Of a stretch of DNA of 64,000 nucleotides, positions 34,509 through 44,770 are shown in pieces. Positions within the stretch are counted from its first letter, which is position 1. The number at the start of each line of letters is the position of its first letter. The notes under the pieces were generated by a model. That model ran no database searches. It was not told the origin of the DNA and saw only the letters and a list, made by a program, of their open reading frames with translations. Made by a program: the position numbers and the translations under genes. Source of the stretch: Euphorbia lathyris (lineage: Eukaryota; Streptophyta; Magnoliopsida; Malpighiales; Euphorbiaceae); contig NC_088918.1 in NCBI RefSeq assembly GCF_963576675.1, positions 55,757,501 through 55,821,500 on the forward strand, read 5' to 3'.

Positions 34509-36365
34509 ATGGTTGAGCGGTCTAAAGACGAGGATGAGTATGATGATGAAGGGGATGTATGTTGTGATCTGATAGATGATGAGGATGATGATGAGTATGA
34601 TGGTGGTCGAGCGATACATGTACTGAGGAGACTTTTGGTCTCCAGTAAGGTAGAGTCGAATCAACGACACCAATTATTCCGAACCCGATGTCTAGTGCAA
34701 GGGGTGAAATGCAATGTGATCATTGATAGCGGAAGTCAAGAGAACATTATTAGTGACACCATGGCCAAGAGGTTTGGATTGGTTATTGAGGCGCACCCTA
34801 GTCCGTATAGCATGGGGTGGATCAAGAACGTGGGGGAGATGAAGGTCACCCAAAGATGTAGGGTACCCCTTGAGATTGGGGAGTACCGAGATAAGGTCTA
34901 TTGTGATATTGTGGAGATGGACACTTGCCACCTACTCTTGGGACGTCCGTGGAAATTTGATAGAGATGCTACCCATGCCGGAAAGAAGAACACATATCGG
35001 TTTGTAAAAGATGGGGTTCGGTATGTGCTCATTCCTCTTGTAGGAGAGGCTAAAACCAAAGGGAAGTCTACCTTGAATGTTTGCCCAACTCATAAGGCGT
35101 TTATTAACGAGTGTGAGGAAAGTCAAACGGTCTATATAGTTATGGTGGAATCTAGCACACCATCGAATGGGGTAGGAAGCGAGGATGGAGAAGTTCCGGA
35201 AGATGTGGGATGGTTGCTTAATGAGTTTCGTGAGGTATTTCCGAAAGAGTTACCATATGGGTTACCACCTCTACGGGACATCCAACACCATATTGATCTC
35301 GTACCGGGAGCTAGCTTGCATAATTTCCCTCACTACCGGATGAGTCCCAAGGAGAGTGAAGTGATAAAGGAGAAGGTGGAAGAGTTAATAAAAATGGGCT
35401 ATGTTAGAGAAAGTATGAGTCCATGTGCGGTGCCGACATTGTTGACACCAAAAAAAGATGGCTCATGGAGGATGTGTGTAGATAGCCGAGCCATCAACAA
35501 GATCACCATATGGTACAAGTTTCCGATTCCCCAACTTGATGATATGCTTGACCAATTGGGTGGGTCTAAGGTCTTTTCAAAGATTGACTTGAGAAGTGGA
35601 TACCACCAAATTCGGATTAAGGCGGGAGATGAGTGGAAGACAGCGTTTAAGACGCGTGACGGGTTGTATGAGTGGCTAGTGATGCTATTTGGGATGACCA
35701 ATGCACCGAGTACTTTTATGAGGTTGATGAACCAAGTCTTGCGTTCGGTGATTGGGAAGTTTGTAGTGGTCTACTTCGATGATATTCTCATCCATAGCAA
35801 GACTTTGGAAGAGCATGTAGAGCACTTGTGGCCCGTCTTAGTATTGCTTTGGGAGAATCAACTCTTTGACAACACTAAGAAGTGTGATTTTGTGATGGAG
35901 AGTTTTGTGTTTCTCGGGTATGTGGTAAGTGGAAACGGAATCCGGGTTGATGGAGAGAAAGTTAGAGCTATTCGGGAGTGGCCGGCTCCGAAGACCGTTG
36001 GGGACATTAGAAGCTTTCATGGGTTAGCCACTTTCTACCAGCGATTCATCCGAAATTTCAGCGCTATCGTGGCACCAATGACCGAGTGTTTGAAGAAGGG
36101 GAAGGGCTTCAAGTGGGAAGATGAGCAAGAGAGAAGTTTTGCATTAATCAAAGAGAAACTAAGCACCGCTCCAGTTTTAGCATTTCCCGACTTTGACAAG
36201 CTTTTCGAAGTTCAGTGTGATGCAAGTGGAGTAGGAGTTGGGGGAGTGTTGATGCAAGAGAGGCGGCCCATTGCTTATTTTAGTGAGAAGCTATGTGATT
36301 CAAGGCAAAAGTGGGCTACCTATGACAAGGAGTTTTATGCGGTAGTGCGGGCTCTCAAGACGTAG
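34509..36365 (+). pseudogene. Gypsy pol copy 1: protease, RT, RNase H start
   Basis: The frame continues directly from the zinc knuckle. The aspartic protease has [14 protein letters not shown] near 34717. RT shows [38 protein letters not shown] and catalytic YFDDIL near 35770. RNase H begins [16 protein letters not shown] and is cut by TAG at 36363-36365, at a codon that is TGG in the second copy (41241 region). Otherwise open for 618 codons. Confidence 0.92.
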
Positions 36366-36958
36366 GAGCACTATCTAATTGGGAAGGAGTTCATGTTGTA
36401 CACCGACCATTAAGCCCTTTAGTACTTGGGAAGCCAAAAAGCGGGTCAACAAAACAAAGTGGCGGATGCCTTGAGCCGAAGGGTAGCACTCCTCAAAACA
36501 GTGGCGTTAGAGTTAGTGGATTTCGAGCACATCAAGGAGTACTATGATGATCCGGACTTCGGAGGTGAGTGGGAAAAGTGTAGACATGGCACCGAAGGAT
36601 GGGAGTATCTATTGGTTGGCGGATTTCTTATGAGGGGTAGTCAATTATGCCTCCCAAGTACATCCATACGAGAGAGAGTAATCCGAGAGCTACACAGAGG
36701 GGTTTTAGGAGGCCATTTTGGTCGAGATAAGACTTTTGAAGCGGTTAGCTCCCGATACTTTTAGCCTAGGATGAGGAGAGATATGGCGTACATCGTGGAG
36801 CGATGTGAGACTTGCCAAACATCCAAGGGGCATGCTACTAATGCCGGGTTACGTATGCACCTACCGATTCCAGAAACCATTTGGGAGGATCTCTCAATGG
36901 ACTTTGTGTTGGGGATACCAAGGACCCAACGTGGTATGGATTCTATTTTCATAGTGGT
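36366..36958 (+). pseudogene. Gypsy pol copy 1: end of RNase H and start of integrase
   Basis: Compared with the second copy, about 70 bp of RNase H are missing near 36440, between short GCCAAAA-type repeats. The integrase HHCC finger is visible ([28 protein letters not shown]). A TAG at 36762-36764 stands where copy 2 has TGG. The copy ends abruptly at about 36958 inside the integrase core, after MDSIFIVV. Confidence 0.85.
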
Positions 36959-36961
36959 ATT

Positions 36962-37309
36962 GATTTTATTTGATGATTATGGTATGCCTAGGATTCCTAG
37001 GAATATGGGGATTAGGATTGATGACAATGCTATGAATGATAGACCTAGGCATGATATGAATGCAAATGATGTTGTTGGTCACGTGCATGTGCGTGCCGGA
37101 AATGTGGATATTGTGCATAATGATGTTGTAGGTGGTTATGAGAGGAAGAATTTTGGTTTGAATGATCCGTATGGGGGTCGGGGCAATAAAAGAGGCGGAT
37201 ATAGAGGCGAGCCGAGTGTGAGAATGGCGTATAGAGGAAACTTTGAGAGGGATGATGCCTTCAAATTGAAAGTGGACTTACCATCATTTGGGGGAGAACT
37301 CGACATATG
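36962..37309 (+). repeat. Duplicated mid-gag segment
   Basis: Nearly identical to 33447-33791 (reads [20 protein letters not shown] onward to SFGGELDI). It joins integrase on the left and RT on the right, so it marks a recombination inside the element. Confidence 0.9.
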
Positions 37310-37315
37310 AGAGGT

Positions 37316-37446
37316 ATAAGTTTCCGATTCCCCGACTTGATGATATGCTTGACCAATTGGGGGGGGTCTAAGGTCTTTTCGAAGAATGACTTGAGAAGTG
37401 GATACCACCAAATTCGGATTAAGGCAGGAGATGAGTGGAAGACAGC
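37316..37446 (+). pseudogene. Gypsy RT copy 2, part before the solo LTR
   Basis: Matches 35516-35646, with a one-base expansion in a G run near 37362 that shifts the frame. Ends at the ACAGC target of the solo LTR and continues at 40515. Confidence 0.9.
37442..37446. repeat. Solo LTR target site duplication, left copy
   Basis: ACAGC, repeated at 40510-40514. The uninterrupted paralogue at 35642-35650 has one ACAGC. Confidence 0.95.
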
Positions 37447-37926
37447 TGTAGACACCGAGTCGGAGGACCTGTGACGAAAACCTGAAACAAGACGGTCGAA
37501 GCGATTGATTCCGGAAGTTTTGAAAAATATATAAAGAATAATAAGCTGAGGAAAATTAACGGCACGACGCGGACACGCAACGGCATCCCGCACGCGGACG
37601 ACGATGGTCGAACGCCCGCTTGACGGCTCGAGACGTGCGCGCGGCGTCCGTCGGACGCACCGCGAGTGGCACGCTCTCGACGCCCGGGGCAATGCCTGGG
37701 ACCGCTGGCGGTGCCCGCCCTCGTGGGCCGTTGAGCACACGTGCCTGGCGGCGCGAGGCGCGCGTTCGGCGGCCGCAACGCGCGAGCGTCTAGCTGCGCG
37801 GAACGCGCGCTCGGCGGCCACGGAGTGCACGCGTCCGACGGCGCGGGACACGCCCCGGGGGTCGCCGGGCGGGCGCCCAACCACGTCGGGCGAACGCCCA
37901 ACGCATCGGGTGGGCGCCCGACGAAG

Positions 37927-38118
37927 CGTTGGGCGCTCGCCCAACGCCGTTGGGCGGCCGCCCAACTATTGTTGGGCGGCCGCCCAACTCATGTTGGGCG
38001 GCCGCCCAACAAGGTTGGGCGGTAGCCCAACACTAGGTTGGGCGGTAGCCCAACACTAGGTTGGGCGGCCGCCCAACCACAATGGGCGACGCCCAATTTT
38101 TTTTGGGCGTCGCCCATT
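37927..38118. repeat. Array of GC-rich palindromes
   Basis: Perfect or near-perfect palindromes at 37927-37946, 37949-37966, 37971-37988, 37993-38010, 38014-38031, 38037-38054 and 38060-38077. The commonest unit is GTTGGGCGGCCGCCCAAC. A larger inverted repeat with 17-base arms at about 38080-38118 contains TGGGCGACGCCCA and its complement. Weaker copies precede it from 37865. Confidence 0.95.
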
Positions 38119-38137
38119 GTTCCGGGATCCGTTTCCC

Positions 38138-38144
38138 TATATAA
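38138..38144 (+). promoter_or_regulatory. TATA box of the solo LTR
   Basis: TATATAA in CCCTATATAAGGTCAC, about 20 bp after the palindrome array. It fixes the U3/R border near 38170. Confidence 0.7.
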
Positions 38145-38540
38145 GGTCACGGATCCCAAGGTGAAGAGAGGAGGCTTTTTTGAGGAAAACTTTCTCACTC
38201 TAAACATTTTTAGAGAGAGAGAGAGTGAATTTTTTTTGAGAAAAATATTTTTTTTTTCTCAAAAATTCCAAATTTCCTAAGTTCAATTTTTACTAAATTT
38301 TTATTAATATCGGGAGCTCGCGGTTCGTGGAATCAATCGGCTTCGACTGTCAGATACCGAATCAAAGGTATTATCCGAGGACTAGACTCTTTATTTTATT
38401 TAATTTATTCTCTCCTTCTATTTATTTTTTTATGCTATAGTTTTCATTCCTTTAGTTATTTATTTATTTTGTCACGTTTTATTTAATTAACGTATTTATT
38501 TAATTTTCGTTTCGTGTTAAATAAAACTCGGGTTTTGTTT

Positions 38541-38745
38541 TAAAATAAAAACCTCGTTTTGGATATCCCAATACGAACCGTGATCCGATAAAAAGGTAGT
38601 TCGGGTATCGAAAATGTTGTAATTATAAGTTTTTAATTTAAAAGAGGTTTTCAAATAACGTTTTAAAATAAAAACATCGTTTTAGGAACTTCCGTTTTCG
38701 ACTATGATCCATCTTTGGTAGTTCGGAAGTCCAAAACGATTGAAT
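38541..38745. repeat. Two diverged 120-bp repeat units with hairpins
   Basis: AAAATAAAAAC(C/A)TCGTTTT heads each unit (38543 and 38665). Unit 1 has arms GATATCCC / GGGTATC, unit 2 GGAACTTCCG / CGGAAGTCC, around a shared TGATCC...GGTAGTTCGG core. Confidence 0.6.
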
Positions 38746-38827
38746 TAGATTTAATTTAAAGCTTTTGAATAAATCTGGAAAATATTGGAGTGCTGCTGTA
38801 ATTTGCCAATTCTGTCACTAAATGTTG

Positions 38828-38854
38828 TTTACCGACGGATTTTCCGTCGGTAAA
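38828..38854. repeat. 12-bp perfect hairpin
   Basis: TTTACCGACGGA, three T bases, then its exact complement TCCGTCGGTAAA. Confidence 0.9.
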
Positions 38855-39684
38855 TCTGCCAAAATGTAAAAAATGCCATTTCGGTCCCTTTTTCTTAACT
38901 TTTAGACTTTTAATCCTTAGTATATAAATATATAATAATGTAATATATTCTTTTCAAATTGTTTTAAAACTTCAACATATATAATTATTTTAGGAGATTG
39001 GTATTCCATTTTTTATTCTAATTTTTTGTACATGTACATATTACTTTCTTTTTTATTATTATTCATTTAAATTACATTAAATTCTATTTTAAATGTTATT
39101 TACTTGGGCATTTTGGGAGATAATTAGTAGATATTGGGGGATGAACATATAGTCTTTTTTACATTAAGATTATATTAGTTATGTATATATATATAGTTTT
39201 GGGGTATATTTGGGTTATCTTAATTATTGTTAAATAAAATTATTTTGAGTGATAAAGGCTATTTTCCTATTTATGAATTTCATTCACTATTTTCTTATGT
39301 TTAAAGTATAAATATATTATTTTCATTATTCTTTCTTATATATGTATTAGATAATATATTTTCTTTTACTCTTATTTTATGTCTTTTGGGCTAAAATGTG
39401 TAAATATATATCTATATTATTTTCTTTATTTCTTTTGGTCATTTATAAGTCCATGTTTCAAATGGGCTTCACTTGGAAAAATTAAATTTTGGGCCTAAAT
39501 GTGTTTATTGATGTAATTATAATAGTTAGAGAGTCCATTAAATAAGTGGGGAAAATAAGTCACAAAAAGAGAGTTTTCAATTAAATTATTTAAGCTAATG
39601 AGCTTTCTTAAATCTCTAATGTAGATAAATAGAGTCATTTTGGTTGATATTTCAAATCGTCTTCAAAACACCACGTTTTAAAAC

Positions 39685-39944
39685 CTTAGTCCGTTCCAAC
39701 GACGGATTAAGCGAACATTGTAATCAAAATCGTTTTCTTTGTTAATAATGGAGATTTTGAATCACTTTCTTAATGAATTTGTACAAAATAAAATTGACTT
39801 GTATGTTTAACCACGTTTTCTTATTAAAAGGCTTTTACTTTAACGTTTTCAATTACTCGAGTCGTTCCAACGGCGACTCGGGTAAGCTTCATCAAACGGG
39901 GTTTTAAAACGCACCTAAATCGTCCCAACGGCGATTAAGGTGCG
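39685..39944. repeat. Three hairpins with a conserved loop
   Basis: Hairpins at 39685-39711, 39853-39885 and 39910-39944. Each has a 9-base loop of the form YYCCAACGR closed by CG/CG, and a stem of 9-13 bp whose sequence differs between copies while its two arms stay complementary. Confidence 0.8.
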
Positions 39945-40509
39945 AACCATGTAATAAACATCGTTTTGGGGAAATAAGTTAATGTAGGATAGACACACAA
40001 CATAACATTTAAATACGGTTGTAAATAAATCACTTCTTTCTTCCCCCTCTCTGTGTATGTATAAACATAAATGGGTGATTCTTTACTGATGTGGCTTTTC
40101 AATATCATATGCTCAAAATGGTTTCCAAAAAGAGAAAGAAAAGGGTTTCAAATGAATTTTAAACTTAAAGAAGTATACGATTAGTCCGTTATCGCCTAAC
40201 ATGCTGAGTAGGAGGCCGGTGGTTCATAACCGGGCGATGTCGGGGTGCCTAGTAGCCTTTCTCCGGAAAGGAGCTAGCCTTCTCGGCTCGTACCTAAGTT
40301 TTCCGAACCCACACCAGTCTCCCGCAAGGGATCGGTGTTCATTTTCCCATTCGTGGGTGGCGACTCTTCCATATCTCCGAGCTCCGGCCCTGCCGAGCAG
40401 CTTGATTCCACGATTGGTTGCTTTCGGCGCCAATCACCGCTTACGTCGCCATGAGGTTGTCCACCCCCCGGTCCGCCCGGGAGATTAGGCCGCGGCACCT
40501 CGTCTAACA

Positions 40510-40514
40510 ACAGC
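40510..40514. repeat. Solo LTR target site duplication, right copy
   Basis: ACAGC; the gypsy sequence resumes with GTTTAAGACGC as in copy 1. Confidence 0.95.
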
Positions 40515-42724
40515 GTTTAAGACGCATGACGGGTTGTATGAGTGGCTAGTGATGCTGTTTGGGATGACCAATGCACCGAGTACTTTTATGAGGTTGATGA
40601 ACCAAGTCTTACGTCCGGTGATTGGGAAGTTTGTAGTGGTCTACTTCGATGATATTCTCATCCATAGCAAGACTTTGGAAGAGCATGTAGAGCACTTGTG
40701 GTCCGTCTTAGTATTGCTCCGGGAGAATCAACTCTTTGACAACACTAAGAAGTGTGATTTTGTGATGGAGAGTTTTGTGTTTCTCGGGTATGTGGTAAGT
40801 GGAAACGGAATCCGGGTTGATGGAGAGAAAGTTAGAGCTATTCGGGAGTGGCCGACTCTGAAGACTGTTGGGGACATTAGAAGCTTTCATGGGTTAGCCA
40901 CTTTCTACCAGCGATTCATCCAGAATTTCAGCGCTATCGTGGCACCAATGATCGAGTGTTTGAAGAAGGGGAGGGGCTTCAAGTGGGAAGATGAGCAAGA
41001 GAGAAATTTTGTATTGATCAAAGAGAAACTAAGCACTGCTCCGGTTTTAGCATTTCCCGACTTTGATAAGCTTTTCGAAGTTCAGTGTGATGCAAGTGGA
41101 GTAGGAGTTGGGGGAGTGTTGATGCAAGAGAGGCGGCCCATTGCTTATTTTAGTGAGAAGGTATGTGATTCACGGCAAAAGTGGGCTACCTATGACAAGG
41201 AGTTTTATGCGGTAGTGCGGGCTCTCAAGACATGGGAGCACTATCTAATTGGGAAGGAGTTCATGTTGTACACCGACCATCAAGCCCTCAAATACTTGGG
41301 AAGCCAAAAGCAACTCCAGAGTTCCATGCATGCTAGATGGTTCGCTTTTGTGGATAAGTTCCTTATAATCTTCTCCACAAAGCGGGTCAACAAAACAAAG
41401 TGGCGGATGCCTTGAGCCGAAGGGTAGCACTCCTCAAAACAGTGCCATTAGAGTTAGTGGATTTTGAGCACATCAAGGGGGAGTACTATGATGATCCGGA
41501 CTTCAGAGGTGAGTGGGAAAAGTGTAGACATGGCACCGAAGGAGGGGAGTATCAATTGGTTGGTGGATTTCTCATGAGGGGTAGACAATTATGCCTCCCA
41601 AGTACGTCCATATGAGAGAGAGTAATCCGAGAGCTACACGGAGGGGTTTTAGGAGGCCATTTTGGTCGAGATAAGACTTTTGAAGCGGTTAGCTCCCGAT
41701 ACTTTTGGCATAGGATGAGGAGAGACGTGGCGTACATCGTGGAGCGATGTGAGACTTGCCAAACATCCAAGGGGCATGCTACTAATACCGGGTTATGTAT
41801 GCACCTACCGATTCCAGAAACCATTTGGGAGGATCTCTCAATGGACTTTGTGTTGGGGATACCAAGGACCCAACGTGGTATGGATTCTATTTTCGTAGTG
41901 GTGGATAGATTCTCGAAAATGGCCCACTTCATCCCGTGTCAGAAGACTAATGTTGTCACTACCATTGCTAAGCTTTTCTTCCGTAAGGTGGTGAGGTTAC
42001 ACGGGGTGCCAAAGAGCATAGTGTCAGATCGAGACACGAAATTCGTTAGCCACTTTTGGCGAAATTTGTGGACTATTCTGGGAACCACGTTAAAGTTTAG
42101 TACCATGGCTCACCCCCAAACGGATGGGCAAACTGAAGCGGTAAATCCGACCTTGGGAAATCTCTTAAGAATCAAATACCGGGACAAGCCCAAGATGTGG
42201 GATGATCGCCCAAGCCGAGTTTGCTTATAACTCCGCCGTGAGTTCTACCACCGTAAAGACCCCTTTCGAGGTCATGTACACCAAGGCACCCAGCCATTCA
42301 CTTGATCTGGGGGAGGTTCCAAAGGGGGAGAAGAAGAGTATAGCCGCCCATAATTTGGCCAACGACTATCATAGAAGGCACCAAGAAGTTCGGCATAGCA
42401 TTGAGGAGAAAAATAGCAAGGTCAAGGCCAAAGTTGTTGAGCACCGGAGAGATGTGCAGTTTGAAGTTGGGGATGAAGTGATGGTGTACTTGGGGAAAGA
42501 GCGGCTCATGCATGCTCCGAGTAGCAAGTTGAGGCTGAGGAAGTATAACCCTTCCGAGTCACCAAGAAGATTAGTGCCAATGCCTACCAACTAACCCTTC
42601 CTAATTGGCTTGGGAAGATGTCTTCTTCTTTTAATGTGCAGGATCTAAGCTTGTGGAAACCGGATGGGGCGTTCCCGACCAAGACAACCGAGGCGGAGTC
42701 CGACTCTTTCAAAGAAGGGGAGAA
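40515..42724 (+). pseudogene. Gypsy pol copy 2: RT, RNase H, integrase
   Basis: RT resumes with [18 protein letters not shown] and YFDDIL near 40640; open to 41415. RNase H is complete here ([16 protein letters not shown]), then the frame changes near 41400. A stop lies at 41613. The integrase core has [21 protein letters not shown] and the [12 protein letters not shown] segment; another frame change occurs near 42205. The C-terminal part (VQFEVGDEVMVYLGKERL) is the usual GPY/F-type tail. No chromodomain follows. Confidence 0.9.
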
Positions 42725-43447
42725 TGATGACGGCATCTATTTGTCATATATGAATCCAGAACCAAGAGACGAGACGCGAGGGAGACCATCCGAAGAAGGC
42801 GAGAGTAAGGGCAGCCAACAGAGCACGCGGGGCGTGCCTCCTCATGCGCGGAGCGTGGGGAGCTCTGTTTCCAGAGGAAAGTCCAGTAGCCCATCCATGC
42901 GGGGCATCCCACCTTGTACGTGGAGCCATCTTCCGAAGTAAAGAGTGTCCAGGAGGTCAATCACGCGGGGCGTACCACCATGGACGCCACGCGTGAACTT
43001 CGCCAACAAGAGCCCCCAAACTCAGAAGCTCAATCACGCAGGGCATGAATAGATCCACGCGGAGAGTGCCCCCCAGGAGAATACTTCTCCACTAAGTTCT
43101 TACTACTAGGGGGACCATTTCTGCTCTTCTTTAATTACTGTTTTGCCATTCCCACTAAATTACTGAATTTGCCATTGTTTCCTTTCCTCCCTATTTTCCC
43201 TCTTTCATGTGTTTTGCTAAAAACCCTACTCAAGGGTTCTTAGTCTTTTCCCATATGTTTGGATAGAGTATATAAGCTTTTCTTTTTGTAATGTTTTTTA
43301 ACTTTTATGAAATCAATATCAAAGCCTACATTGGAGCTCAAGGTTCATCATTGTTTTGGGTTAACCCAACCTTCAAGTTTAGCTTGAGAAGAGTGAAATC
43401 TTTGTGAGTTTAAGATTAAAACTCTCAGTCGACTTTAATCTATATCA
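42725..43447 (+). repeat. Gypsy 3' LTR
   Basis: Begins TGATGACGGC, ends TATATCA. Scattered substitutions and small gaps against 32299-33029 indicate an old insertion. TATATAAG at 43269-43276. Confidence 0.92.
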
Positions 43448-43452
43448 CTAAG
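43448..43452. repeat. Gypsy target site duplication, right copy
   Basis: CTAAG, matching 32294-32298. Confidence 0.85.
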
Positions 43453-43489
43453 ATAGAGAAAAATGCATGTTATTGAACTTAAATATGGG

Positions 43490-44770
43490 ATGTGAGAAAA
43501 TGATAATTGTGAGTGTGTTATGGATGCTTGCTATATTGAGTTAGGCATACTGATCCAATTCAGTTTGGGGAGCTTTTCACAGGTATAGGATTTGACTATG
43601 ACAGATATGCATGCTATCTAGACACCACAATAGTCGGAAGCTTTCCTTACTCTTATGACGAGCCCATAAAAAACCATTGAGCATCAAAGATAGAAAATGC
43701 TTAACCTCGGGAGATGTGAGAGACGATGTACCGCCAAGTGTTTCCTCCACATGAAAAACCGACCTTGTAAAAATGGTATTAGATACAATAGTGTGCTAGC
43801 TATATTGTTTTCCAAGCACTATTTACCATGCTCGCAGCCCATGGGCAAGGATGTTCACAAGTAGGTCCTCTAAAAAAACATATTAATACGAGGATGAGTG
43901 TATAGGAAGTTGCACTGAAAATTTCACTTAGTGCTGTTCACCACATTAGCAAATATATGACGAGGGGATAAAATGAGATGCTTGTTGGTGAGCTTAAATT
44001 TCACATGCGAGACAGTGTTAATTGTGAGTACAAGTCGTGGATGCTTGCCTATCTTGAGCTAAGCATGCCGATCCAATTGAGCTTAGGGAGCTTGTTGCAA
44101 GTTTAGGACTTTACTATGATAGATGAGCATGCTATCTATGCATTGCACCAGTCGGGAGCTTTCCCTCTCCTCTAACGAGCCCATCAAAGAGCAACAATAA
44201 GAGCATTGTAATAAAATGGGCTTAACCTTGGGACATATGAGAGACTCAGGGCCGGCCCTGGGCATAGGCCCGGGGTGCGGCCGCCCAGGGTCCAAGGCTA
44301 AAAGGGGCCCAAAAATTTTAATTTTATTGAATATATACTATTTTTTTAGTTATAAATTTAGTTATAATACCCATTAGGTCTAAAAATTGACCAAATAATA
44401 TGATATTTTAGGTCCAAAATGGGCCCGAATTTCTATTTTTAGACTTTTAAGTACAATTTTTTTTTTTTATTAAGGGCCCAATATCTCTTATTTCGCCTGG
44501 GGCCCCTAAGATGTCAGGACCGACCCTGGAGAGACTTGGTGTGCCGCATGGACATTACATGTACACTAAAACTCTGAACTTGTTACAAATGATATTAGAG
44601 ACAATAGTGTGCTAGTTGCATAGTTTTCAAAGAACTCTTTGCCATGCTCCCACCCCTGAGATGAAGATGAGTATGTATGAAGTTGTAGTGAAAAGTTCAT
44701 TAAGTGCTCTTCACCATATTTGCGAATCCGATGAGTGAGTTTGCAATTGGCAAATCTGATGACTGAGTTA
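43490..44770. repeat. Degenerate tandem repeat, unit about 530 bp
   Basis: 43500-43740 matches 44020-44240 (TGGATGCTTGC...GATCCAATT...GAGCCCAT). 43785-43960 matches 44575-44730 (GTGTGCTAG...TTTTC-AAG...CCATGCTC...TTCACCA). Part of the same unit precedes the gypsy element at 31965-32150. The gypsy and hAT insertions both landed in this array. No coding potential. Confidence 0.65.
44247..44528. mobile_element. hAT-type MITE, 282 bp
   Basis: Terminal inverted repeats CAGGGCCGGCCCTG and, inverted, CAGGGTCGGTCCTG. 8-bp duplication GAGAGACT at 44239-44246 and 44529-44536, as expected for hAT. AT-rich centre, no coding sequence. Confidence 0.9.

Larger units (their letters stand above)
37447..40509 (+). 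mobile_element. Solo LTR of 3,063 bp (probably Tat/Ogre-type Ty3/gypsy)
   Basis: Starts TGTAGACACC, ends CGTCTAACA, with 5-bp duplications on both sides. No internal coding region, so recombination between two LTRs probably removed the body. The great length and the GGTGGCGACTC segment near 40356 suggest the Tat/Ogre lineage; that is inference. It holds a GC-rich U3 (37560-38118) with an array of palindromes, a TATA box at 38138, and several hairpin repeats downstream. The Arg/Ala-rich open frames in the GC-rich part are composition artefacts. Confidence 0.9.
32299..43447 (+). mobile_element. Rearranged Ty3/gypsy retrotransposon with nested solo LTR
   Basis: LTRs of 731 and 723 bp, CTAAG target duplication and an initiator-Met primer site. 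RT and RNase H precede integrase, which defines Ty3/gypsy. The interior runs gag, protease, RT, RNase H, partial integrase (to about 36958), then a second copy of mid-gag (36962-37309) joined to RT, RNase H and integrase (37316 on). That second RT is split by a 3,063-bp solo LTR. No chromodomain is visible after the integrase. Lineage most likely chromovirus (Reina or CRM-like), which is inference. Confidence 0.93.

Noticed and set aside
37261..37965. Long Arg/Ala/Pro-rich open frames on both strands in a GC-rich stretch
   Set aside because: They arise from GC-rich repeats of the solo LTR, overlap in several frames, and have no domain pattern.
37927..38118. Regularly spaced palindromes resembling a CRISPR array
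   Set aside because: Spacers are only 2-6 bp, the genome is a plant, and the array lies inside an LTR.
42600..42724. Chromodomain after gypsy integrase
   Set aside because: The sequence between the GPY/F-like tail and the LTR is too short and has no chromodomain aromatic pattern.
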